From an uncultured Rivibacter sp. (GTDB taxonomy: Bacteria > Pseudomonadota > Gammaproteobacteria > Burkholderiales > Burkholderiaceae): DNA of 64,000 nt. The number at the start of each line of letters is the position of its first letter. Within the stretch, counting starts at the first letter, position 1. The notes below the pieces were generated by a model. That model was not told where the DNA came from. It searched no databases and saw only the letters and a list, made by a program, of their open reading frames with translations. This document shows positions 57,806 through 64,000 of this stretch, piece after piece. The DNA is taken from contig CAMLLU010000004.1 in NCBI GenBank assembly GCA_946480925.1, positions 95,170 through 159,169 on the forward strand, written 5' to 3'. The translations under genes were made by a program, and so were the position numbers.

Positions 57806-59440
57806 ATGCGCCTGCTTGACGCAGACATCCAGCGCTGCAGCGCGCTGGTGATCGACCCCAACCCGACGTCCCGCAGCATCCTCGCTGCGATGCTGCGCGA
57901 CTGCGGCGTCGGCAACATCGCGCAGACGAGCAAGGTGCCCGACGCCCGGAGGCTGCTGGAAGCCAGGCGGTTCGACATCGTGCTGTGCGAGTACCACTTC
58001 GAGGGGGATCCGATGACCGGCCAGGACCTGATGGCCGATCTGCGGCTCGCGCAGCTGCTGCCGCTGTCCACCGTGGTGGTGATGATTTCCGGTGAATCCG
58101 TCTACGGCAAGGTGGCCGAAGCCGCCGAGGCGGCGCTGGATGCCTACATCATCAAGCCGCACACCGAGCAGGCACTGCTCGACCGGCTCGTGCAGGCCCG
58201 ACAGCGCAAGCGGGCGCTGAAGGAGATCATCGACAAGGTCGAGCAGAACCAGCTGATCGAGGCTGCCGAGCTGTGCCAGGTGCGCTTCGACACGCGCGGC
58301 GCCGCATGGCTGCAGGCCGCCCGCATCGGCGCGGAGCTGTGGCTCAAGGTCGGCAAGCCCCACGCAGCGCAAACCATGTTCGAGGCCATCCTGCGCAGCG
58401 GCGCACTGCCTTGGGCGCGATTGGGCATTGCGCGCTCGCAATATGAAGCGGGCGCCGTCCTCCAGTCGCGCCGCACGCTGGAAAGCCTGCTGGGTGAGCA
58501 GCCGGGCTACGCCGACGCCTACGACGTGATGGGCCGGGTGCTGCTCGACCAGGGAGAACCTGAGCAGGCGGTGGACTCGCTGCGCCGCGCATGCACCATC
58601 ACGCCGGGCTGCGTGGCGCGACTGGTGAAGTTCGGCCTGCTGGCCTTCTATTTCGGCGAGCCCAGTGAGGCCGCCGACGCGCTGCAACGCGCAGCCCGGC
58701 TGGGCCTCAACTCACGCACCTACGACCTCCAAGGCCTGGTGCTGCTGGCCGCCTTGCAGTTCGACCGTGCCGACACGCGCGGCCTCACGCACTCGCTCGA
58801 GTCCATGAGCAAGGCCCGCGAGCCGCAGCGCAACAGCGCGCGGCTGCGTCGCTTCGAGTCGGTCATCAGCATCTTCAAGGCCTTGCTCGAACGCCGCGTG
58901 CCCGACGGGGTGCTGCAGACCCGCGACATGCTCAACGAACTGCAGGCGCCCGACTTCGAGTTCGAGGCGGCCTGCAACCTGATGATGATGGTCGCGCGCA
59001 TGTACCGCAGCGAGGTCCGGCTCGATGACATCGAGCACTTCCTGTCCATGCTGGCACGACGCTTCGCCGTATCACACACCACGACGGAGCTGCTGATCCG
59101 CGCCACACTGGGCCAACCTGGCTTCGAGCAGATCATGCGCAACGAATACGAGAAGATCTGTACCCAGGCCGAGGAAGCCGTGTCGCACACAGTGGCCGGC
59201 CAGCCCCGTGAAGCGGTGTTGGCATTGCTCACCGGGGCCGAGCACACACTCAACGCCAAGCTGATCGACCTGGCCCTGCACACGCTGAACCGCCACAACA
59301 AGTCGATCCCAGATGCGATCGCGCTGCAGCAGCGCGCCAAGACACTGCACGACAGGTACCGCAGCTATGGCACCCAGGTGCACCTGACCAAGGCGGACGA
59401 TCCACGCACGCTCACCGCTGCCGCAAAGAACCCTGCCTGA
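57806..59440 (+). CDS. Pseudo-receiver protein with TPR repeats
   Basis: 544 residues. The N-terminal receiver domain (about 10-130) keeps Asp17, Ser95 (ISGES) and Lys117 (IIKPHT), but at the phospho-acceptor position it has Glu62 (DIVLCEYHF) instead of Asp. Glu there often mimics constant phosphorylation. A helical TPR region (about 150-330) includes WLKVGKPHAAQTMFEAILRS, AYDVMGRVLLDQGEPEQAVD and GLLAFYFGEPSEAADALQRA. The rest is helical. No output domain of known type, so likely a scaffold or protein-interaction regulator. ATG 57806 follows TGGAGGGCCTGTC. Confidence 0.82.
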   Translation: MRLLDADIQRCSALVIDPNPTSRSILAAMLRDCGVGNIAQTSKVPDARRLLEARRFDIVLCEYHFEGDPMTGQDLMADLRLAQLLPLSTVVVMISGESVYGKVAEAAEAALDAYIIKPHTEQALLDRLVQARQRKRALKEIIDKVEQNQLIEAAELCQVRFDTRGAAWLQAARIGAELWLKVGKPHAAQTMFEAILRSGALPWARLGIARSQYEAGAVLQSRRTLESLLGEQPGYADAYDVMGRVLLDQGEPEQAVDSLRRACTITPGCVARLVKFGLLAFYFGEPSEAADALQRAARLGLNSRTYDLQGLVLLAALQFDRADTRGLTHSLESMSKAREPQRNSARLRRFESVISIFKALLERRVPDGVLQTRDMLNELQAPDFEFEAACNLMMMVARMYRSEVRLDDIEHFLSMLARRFAVSHTTTELLIRATLGQPGFEQIMRNEYEKICTQAEEAVSHTVAGQPREAVLALLTGAEHTLNAKLIDLALHTLNRHNKSIPDAIALQQRAKTLHDRYRSYGTQVHLTKADDPRTLTAAAKNPA

Positions 59441-59480
59441 GCCAGGCGCGCCCTTCGACACGCAGAAGTGTCGCCACCGC

Positions 59481-60599
59481 TCAGAACAGAGTCCCCTGCC
59501 CTGCCGCGTCAGGCGGCCGGAAGCGGCTGGAGTCGAGCTCGTACCGCACTTTCTGCAGACCGCCACGCGTCGTGGCCTTCTCGATGCGCTGGCGGATCAG
59601 CTGCGCCCAGAGGCCATCGCCCTTCATGCGCGTCGCAAAGTCGGCGTCGTAGTCCTTGCCGTGCCGCATGTCGTGGATGCGTGCCATCACGCGTTCCGCC
59701 CGTTGAGGAAAGTGCTGCGCCAGCCATTGGTGGAACAGCGGCGCCACCTCCCACGGCAGCCTCACGACCGTCCAGTGGATCGAGTGGGCCCCAGCCTCGC
59801 AGGCCGCTTCGATGATGTGTTCGATCTCCGGCTCGTTGATGAACGGAATGATGGGCGCGACGTTCACCCCTACCGGAATGCCCGCGGCGCTGAGCCTTTG
59901 CACCGTCTGCAACCGCCTGTACGGCGCTGCCGCGCGCGGCTCCATGATGCGAGACAGCTCCGAGTCGAGCGAGGTGATGCTGATCAACACCGCAGCCTGC
60001 GAACGCTGTGCCGCCGGCGCGATGAGGTCGATGTCACGCTCGACGCCCGAAGACTTGGTGACGATGGTGAACGGATGCTCGCATTGCGCCAGCACTTCGA
60101 CCACGGCCCGCGTGAGACGAAGCTTGCGCTCGACGGGCTGGTAGCAGTCTGTAGCGGCGCCGAGGTTGATGGCGCTGGGCACATAGGAACGCTTGCGCAG
60201 CTCTTCCACCAGTCGCTCGGCCGCATTCACCTTGGCCACGATCTTGGTTTCGAAATCGACGCCCGGCGACAGGTTGAGATAGCTGTGCGTGGGCCGTGCG
60301 TAGCAGTAGATGCAGCCGTGCTCGCAGCCTCTGTATGGATTGATCGAATGCTCGAAGGGAATGTCGGGCGAGTCGTTGCTCGAGATGATGGACTTGACCC
60401 GCTCCTCGATGATCTGCGTCGAAGGCGGCAGGTGCTCTTCGGCCACCAGTTCGTCTTCGGTGCCCCAGCCGTCGTCGAAGGCCTCGCGTACATCGGCTGA
60501 AAAGCGATGCGGCATCGCCCATGTCATGCCGCGCCCTTTCAGCGCCTCGACGGGGTGCTCGGGCTGCTTGACGATGGGTGGGAACTTCGACCGGGGCAT
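59481..60599 (-). CDS. PA0069-family radical SAM protein (SplB-like)
   Basis: 372 residues. The radical SAM cluster motif is RGCEHGCIYCYARPTH (Cys92, Cys96, Cys99). KGRGMTWAMPHRF near the N-terminus and NLGAATDCYQPVERKLRLTR, ITSLDSELSRIMEPRAAAPY and WEVAPLFHQWLAQHFP mark the PA0069 group, distantly related to spore photoproduct lyase. The reaction is not known, though DNA repair is a natural guess because a LexA box overlaps its promoter. No Shine-Dalgarno precedes the ATG at 60599. A start at residue 25 would lose the conserved KGRG segment. Confidence 0.88.
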   Translation of the reverse strand: MPRSKFPPIVKQPEHPVEALKGRGMTWAMPHRFSADVREAFDDGWGTEDELVAEEHLPPSTQIIEERVKSIISSNDSPDIPFEHSINPYRGCEHGCIYCYARPTHSYLNLSPGVDFETKIVAKVNAAERLVEELRKRSYVPSAINLGAATDCYQPVERKLRLTRAVVEVLAQCEHPFTIVTKSSGVERDIDLIAPAAQRSQAAVLISITSLDSELSRIMEPRAAAPYRRLQTVQRLSAAGIPVGVNVAPIIPFINEPEIEHIIEAACEAGAHSIHWTVVRLPWEVAPLFHQWLAQHFPQRAERVMARIHDMRHGKDYDADFATRMKGDGLWAQLIRQRIEKATTRGGLQKVRYELDSSRFRPPDAAGQGTLF

Positions 60600-60600
60600 G

Positions 60601-60616
60601 CTGTATTTTTATACAG
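60601..60616 (-). promoter_or_regulatory. LexA (SOS) box overlapping the radical SAM promoter
   Basis: CTGTATTTTTATACAG has the canonical CTGT-N8-ACAG form and matches 14 of 16 bases of CTGTATATATATACAG. It is the core of a larger perfect dyad with 16-bp arms and a 4-base centre (60591-60626) that includes the gene's ATG. On the minus strand TATAAA within the box can serve as -10, with TTGAAG 15 bp upstream as -35. Confidence 0.75.
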
Positions 60617-60675
60617 CATGCCCCGGTGCTTCAAGGCAAGAGATGCAATCGGGCAGCCGCCCGGATAGGCATCGT

Positions 60676-61632
60676 TCAGGCGCAGAGCTGACGCTTGGCC
60701 GCGAGATATTCGCTGCGCAGGCGTTCGATCAGGAGACGCGTGGGCAACACGTCCTTCACGGCACCGATGCCCTGGCCGCAACCCCAGATGTCCTTCCAGG
60801 CCTTCTTGGCGCCGCCTTCGCCGCCGAAGTTCATCGTGCTCGGGTCGCTCACCGGTAGGTTGTCCGGGTCGAGACCTGAGGCGACGATGGAGCCGCGCAG
60901 GTAGTTGCCGTGCACGCCAGTGAAGAGGTTGGAGTAGACGATGTCCTGGCTGCTGCTCTGGGTGATCATCTGCTTGTAGCCCTCCAACGCACGCGCTTCC
61001 TCGGTGGCGATGAAAGCCGAGCCGATGTAGGCGAAGTCGGCGCCCATCACCTGCGCCGCCAGCACCGCGCGGCCATTGGCAATGGCGCCGGAAAGTGCGA
61101 GCGGGCCGTCGAACCACTCACGGATTTCCTGGATCAGCGCGAACGGGCTCGTCGTGCCTGCATGACCACCAGCACCCGCCGCCACGGCAATGAGACCGTC
61201 GGCGCCTTTCTCGATGGCCTTCCGCGCGAACTTGTTGTTGATGATGTCGTGCAGCACCACGCCACCGTAGCTGTGCACCGCGTCGTTGACGTCCGTGCGC
61301 GCGCCGAGCGACGTGATGATCACCGGCACCTTGTACTTCACGCACAGCTCGAGGTCATGTCCGAGCCGGTCGTTGCTCTTGTGCACGATCTGGTTGATGG
61401 CGAACGGTGCGGCCGGCCTGTCGGGGTTGGCGCGATTGTGGGCAGCCAGGGTCTCGGTGATCTCGGCAAGCCACTCGTCGAGCTGTTCGGCTGGCCGTGC
61501 GTTGAGCGCCGGCATCGAGCCGATGACACCGGCCTTGCATTGCTCGATCACGAGCTTGGGGTTGCTGATGATGAACAGCGGCGAGCCGATGATGGGCAGC
61601 GGCAGATTCTGCAGAACGCGGGGCAAAGGCAA
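60676..61632 (-). CDS. Nitronate monooxygenase family protein
   Basis: FMN-dependent enzyme of the 2-nitropropane dioxygenase family, which oxidises nitronates. 318 residues, TIM barrel: LPIIGSPLFIISNPKLVIEQ, KVPVIITSLGA, GADGLIAVAAGAGGHAGTTS (FMN/active site with His) and GADFAYIGSAFIATEEA. Start is TTG 61632 with AGGAGAT six bases upstream. Enoyl-reductase FabK is a relative but the loop pattern fits NMO better. It lies 29 bp after the acyl-CoA dehydrogenase and is likely co-transcribed. Confidence 0.87.
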   Translation of the reverse strand: MPLPRVLQNLPLPIIGSPLFIISNPKLVIEQCKAGVIGSMPALNARPAEQLDEWLAEITETLAAHNRANPDRPAAPFAINQIVHKSNDRLGHDLELCVKYKVPVIITSLGARTDVNDAVHSYGGVVLHDIINNKFARKAIEKGADGLIAVAAGAGGHAGTTSPFALIQEIREWFDGPLALSGAIANGRAVLAAQVMGADFAYIGSAFIATEEARALEGYKQMITQSSSQDIVYSNLFTGVHGNYLRGSIVASGLDPDNLPVSDPSTMNFGGEGGAKKAWKDIWGCGQGIGAVKDVLPTRLLIERLRSEYLAAKRQLCA

Positions 61633-61661
61633 GTCGATCTCCTGCTGTGAACGGAGGTGGG

Positions 61662-63452
61662 TCAGAACGCCTCGAGTGCGAGCGCCGTCACGCTCTCGGC
61701 ACCGTCGACGATGGCATCGCGCTGGCCCGGCACGCGCGCAAGGATGTGCTCCGCGTAGAAACGTGCGGTCGCCACCTTCGCCGCCATGAAGGCCTTGTCT
61801 TCGCCGGCCGCGAATTTGTCTTCAGCCACCATCAGCGCGCGTGCCATCTGCCAGCCGGCCATCAGGTTGCCGGCCAGCATGAGGTAAGGCACCGAGCCGG
61901 CAAATGCGGCGTTCGGGTTGCCCTTGGTCTGGCTTGCGATGAAGTCCACCACCTGCTCGAAGGCTTCGCGGGCGGCCGTGAGGCGCTTGTGCGCCGCACG
62001 CGCAGCGGCGCTGCTGCGGCCCGCCAGTTGAACTTCAGTGGCGGCGATCTGCTTCGCGATGGCCTTTGCGGTAGCGCCACCGTCGCGTGCAGTCTTGCGG
62101 CCCACCAGGTCGTTGGCCTGGATGGCGGTGGTGCCTTCGTAGATGGTGAGGATCTTGGCGTCGCGGTAGTACTGCGCCGCGCCGGTTTCTTCGATGAAGC
62201 CCATGCCGCCGTGCACCTGCACGCCCAGGCTGGTGACCTCGAGGCTCATCTCGGTGCTGTAGCCCTTCACCAGCGGCACCATGAACTCGTAGAAGGCCTG
62301 GTTCTGCTTGCGCACCTCGGCATCGGGGTGTGCATGGGCTGCGTCGTAGGCCGCTGCGGCAGCGATGGCCATCGCGCGGCAGCCTTCAGTCAACGCGCGC
62401 ATCGTCATCAGCATGCGCTTCACGTCGGGGTGGTGAATGATGGGCGCCGAGCCCGGCTGCGAGCCATCGACCGGTCGCGACTGCACGCGGTCCTTCGCGT
62501 ACTGCACGGCCTTCTGGTAGGCACGCTCTGCCACCGCGATGCCCTGCAAGCCCACCGCATAGCGGGCCGCGTTCATCATGATGAACATGTACTCGAGGCC
62601 ACGGTTTTCCTGGCCCACGAGGTAGCCGATGGCGCCCCCCTTGTCGCCGAACTGCAGCACGGCCGTGGGGCTCGCCTTGATGCCGAGCTTGTGCTCGATG
62701 CTCACGCACTGCACGTCGTTGCGCTCGCCCAGAGAGCCGTCGGCCTTGACCATGAACTTCGGCACGATGAAGAGCGAGATGCCCTTCACACCTTCAGGCG
62801 CACCGGCCACGCGTGCGAGCACGAGGTGGACGATGTTGTCCGCCATGTCGTGCTCGCCGTAGGTGATGAAGATCTTGGTGCCGAAGATCTTGTAGCTGCC
62901 GTCACCCTGCGGCTCGGCGCGCGTGCGCACCAGCGCGAGGTCCGAACCGGCCTGCGGCTCGGTGAGGTTCATCGTGCCGGTCCACTCACCCGAGATCATC
63001 TTCGGGATGTAGGTCTGCTGCTGCTCGTGCGTGCCGGCGGTGAGCAGCGCCTCGATGGCGCCGTCGGTCAGCAGCGGGCACAGCGCAAAGCTCAGGTTGG
63101 CGCTGTTGAGCATTTCGACGCAGGCCGCGCCGATGGTCTTGGGCAAGCCCTGGCCGCCGAAGTCTCCAGGGTGCTGCAGGCCCTGCCACCCGCCTTCGGA
63201 GAATTGCTTGAACGCGTCCTTGAAGCCAGGCGTCGTGAAGACCTTGCCGTCCTTCCAGTAGCTTGGGTTCTTGTCGCCCTCGAAGTTGAGCGGCGCCACC
63301 ACGCCCTCGTTGAACTTGGCGCATTCCTCGAGCACGGCCTGGGCCGTCTCGATGCCAGCCTCTTCGAAGCCCGGCAGCTGGGCCACTTGATCGAGCCCGG
63401 CGAGCTCTTTCATGTCGAAGAGCATGTCCTTCACGGGGGCCTGGTAGGTCAT
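61662..63452 (-). CDS. Acyl-CoA dehydrogenase with C-terminal extension (DmdC-like)
   Basis: 596 residues, larger than the usual ~380. MNLTEPQAGSDLALVRTRAE and KIFITYGEHDMADNIVHLVL are the flavin/substrate segments; the catalytic Glu is in ILTIYEGTTAIQANDLVGRK; about 110 extra C-terminal residues form the ACAD-C domain. This architecture is shared by medium/long-chain FadE-like and 3-methylmercaptopropionyl-CoA dehydrogenases; the substrate is undetermined. GGAGACCGTT precedes the ATG. It follows etfA, whose product is its probable electron acceptor. Confidence 0.92.
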   Translation of the reverse strand: MTYQAPVKDMLFDMKELAGLDQVAQLPGFEEAGIETAQAVLEECAKFNEGVVAPLNFEGDKNPSYWKDGKVFTTPGFKDAFKQFSEGGWQGLQHPGDFGGQGLPKTIGAACVEMLNSANLSFALCPLLTDGAIEALLTAGTHEQQQTYIPKMISGEWTGTMNLTEPQAGSDLALVRTRAEPQGDGSYKIFGTKIFITYGEHDMADNIVHLVLARVAGAPEGVKGISLFIVPKFMVKADGSLGERNDVQCVSIEHKLGIKASPTAVLQFGDKGGAIGYLVGQENRGLEYMFIMMNAARYAVGLQGIAVAERAYQKAVQYAKDRVQSRPVDGSQPGSAPIIHHPDVKRMLMTMRALTEGCRAMAIAAAAAYDAAHAHPDAEVRKQNQAFYEFMVPLVKGYSTEMSLEVTSLGVQVHGGMGFIEETGAAQYYRDAKILTIYEGTTAIQANDLVGRKTARDGGATAKAIAKQIAATEVQLAGRSSAAARAAHKRLTAAREAFEQVVDFIASQTKGNPNAAFAGSVPYLMLAGNLMAGWQMARALMVAEDKFAAGEDKAFMAAKVATARFYAEHILARVPGQRDAIVDGAESVTALALEAF

Positions 63453-63469
63453 AACGGTCTCCTGGGTTC

Positions 63470-63508
63470 AAAAAAAGCGCCAGGACTGTTGCCAGTCGCG
63501 GCGCTTTT
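63470..63508 (-). terminator. Intrinsic terminator between etfA and the acyl-CoA dehydrogenase gene
   Basis: AAAAGCGCC and GGCGCTTTT pair around an inner GACTG/CAGTC hairpin; on the minus strand the stem ends in a run of seven T. It lies 21 bp after the etfA stop and 18 bp before the dehydrogenase ATG. Confidence 0.75.
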
Positions 63509-63529
63509 GGTTTTGTCGCTGTCGCTGGC

Positions 63530-64000
63530 TCAGCCGAGCTCTTTGACCAACGCCGGCACGGCGTCGAACAGATCGGCCTCCAGGCCGTAGTCGGCCACGC
63601 TGAAGATCGGCGCTTCCGGATCCTTGTTGATCGCCACGATCACCTTCGAGTCCTTCATGCCGGCCAGGTGCTGGATGGCCCCGCTGATGCCGGCGGCGAT
63701 GTACAGCTGCGGCGCCACGATCTTGCCGGTCTGGCCCACCTGCCAGTCGTTGGGTGCATAGCCCGCGTCCACCGCGGCGCGGCTGGCGCCCAAGGCGGCC
63801 CCCAGCTTGTCGGCCAGCGGCGTGAGCACTTCATTGAACTTGTCGCTGCTGCCCATCGCCCGGCCACCCGAGACGATGATCTTGGCCGCGGTGAGTTCGG
63901 GGCGGTCGCTCTTGGTGACCTCGCGGCCCACGAAGCTGCTCTTGCCGCTGTCGGCCACGGCCGCGATGGATTCGACCGCCGCTGCGCCACCTTGGGCGGC
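63530..64000 (-). CDS. etfA: Electron transfer flavoprotein alpha subunit, partial (N-terminus outside window)
   Basis: 157 codons of the C-terminal FAD domain; the 5' part lies beyond the window. [60 protein letters not shown] and [20 protein letters not shown] are the standard FAD-binding blocks. Accepts electrons from acyl-CoA dehydrogenases and passes them to ETF-ubiquinone oxidoreductase. Confidence 0.95.
   Translation of the reverse strand, partial: AAQGGAAAVESIAAVADSGKSSFVGREVTKSDRPELTAAKIIVSGGRAMGSSDKFNEVLTPLADKLGAALGASRAAVDAGYAPNDWQVGQTGKIVAPQLYIAAGISGAIQHLAGMKDSKVIVAINKDPEAPIFSVADYGLEADLFDAVPALVKELG

Noticed and set aside
60600..60640. Short frames beginning MLY on both strands of the LexA-box dyad
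   Set aside because: They mirror each other because of the palindrome, lack ribosome sites and run into the flanking genes in the wrong frame.
61647..63590. Long plus-strand open frame opposite the acyl-CoA dehydrogenase
   Set aside because: Antisense to an intact enzyme; no independent start site or domain.

Overview
The window is about 64 kb of gene-dense, GC-rich chromosome from a betaproteobacterium of the order Burkholderiales. It most resembles the Rubrivivax / Leptothrix / Methylibium group (Sphaerotilaceae-like); that placement is inferred from gene content and order, not from a database search. The evidence is the exbB-exbD-lpxK-ycaR-kdsB-adk block, the sucA-odhB-lpdA-zapE block, dnaG-rpoD, grpE-dnaK-dnaJ, a Tct-type tricarboxylate transporter with its own two-component system, and the DUF6502/DUF5666 pair. 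I see no tRNA, rRNA, CRISPR array, insertion sequence or prophage. Most of the window is ordinary core chromosome.

Layout. 1-3.1 kb (minus): rluB (cut by the window edge), scpB, rluD. 3.2-8.8 kb: bamD (+), a DinG/YoaA-like helicase with a DUF465 gene, a PP2C phosphatase (+), a secreted coiled-coil protein and zapE. 8.8-14.5 kb (minus): the complete 2-oxoglutarate dehydrogenase operon. 14.8-15.5 kb: an isolated soxYZ pair. 15.7-21.6 kb (minus): a PAS-GGDEF-EAL protein coupled to an HD-GYP protein, then a two-component system. 21.7-23.7 kb: sodB and xseA. 24.0-27.9 kb (+): ExbB/ExbD plus lipid A/KDO genes and adk. 28-31.6 kb: a type-2 3-hydroxyacyl-CoA dehydrogenase behind a palindromic operator, a lipoprotein gamma-glutamyltransferase and a TonB-like protein. 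31.9-36.3 kb (+): dnaG and rpoD, the latter with a duplicated 3' end. 36.5-42.6 kb: a cyclase-FHA fusion, a HAD hydrolase, and a LOV-domain hybrid histidine kinase overlapping ferrochelatase. 42.6-44.4 kb: a winged-helix regulator divergent from a lipoprotein gene. 44.6-50.2 kb: tctBA preceded by a small overlapping ORF, a convergent tctC, and tctDE. 50.2-53.5 kb: hslR, mgtC-like, DUF5666 and DUF6502 genes. 53.7-57.5 kb (+): grpE-dnaK-dnaJ. 57.8-64 kb: a receiver-TPR protein, an SOS-box-controlled radical SAM gene, nitronate monooxygenase, an acyl-CoA dehydrogenase and a partial etfA.

How the parts relate. Signalling is dense: c-di-GMP enzymes, a nucleotidyl cyclase, a probable blue-light sensor kinase, two classical two-component systems and a pseudo-receiver. 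The acyl-CoA dehydrogenase sits beside etfA, its likely electron acceptor. The points most worth a second look are the LOV kinase with His where photoreceptors have the signalling Gln, coupled to hemH; the near-consensus LexA box against the start codon of the radical SAM gene; the duplicated rpoD 3' end flanking 73 bp; the small ORF overlapping tctB; the receiver with Glu at the phospho-acceptor position behind a sigma-54-like promoter; and the isolated soxYZ pair. I found no clear multi-gene novel defence or mobile system.
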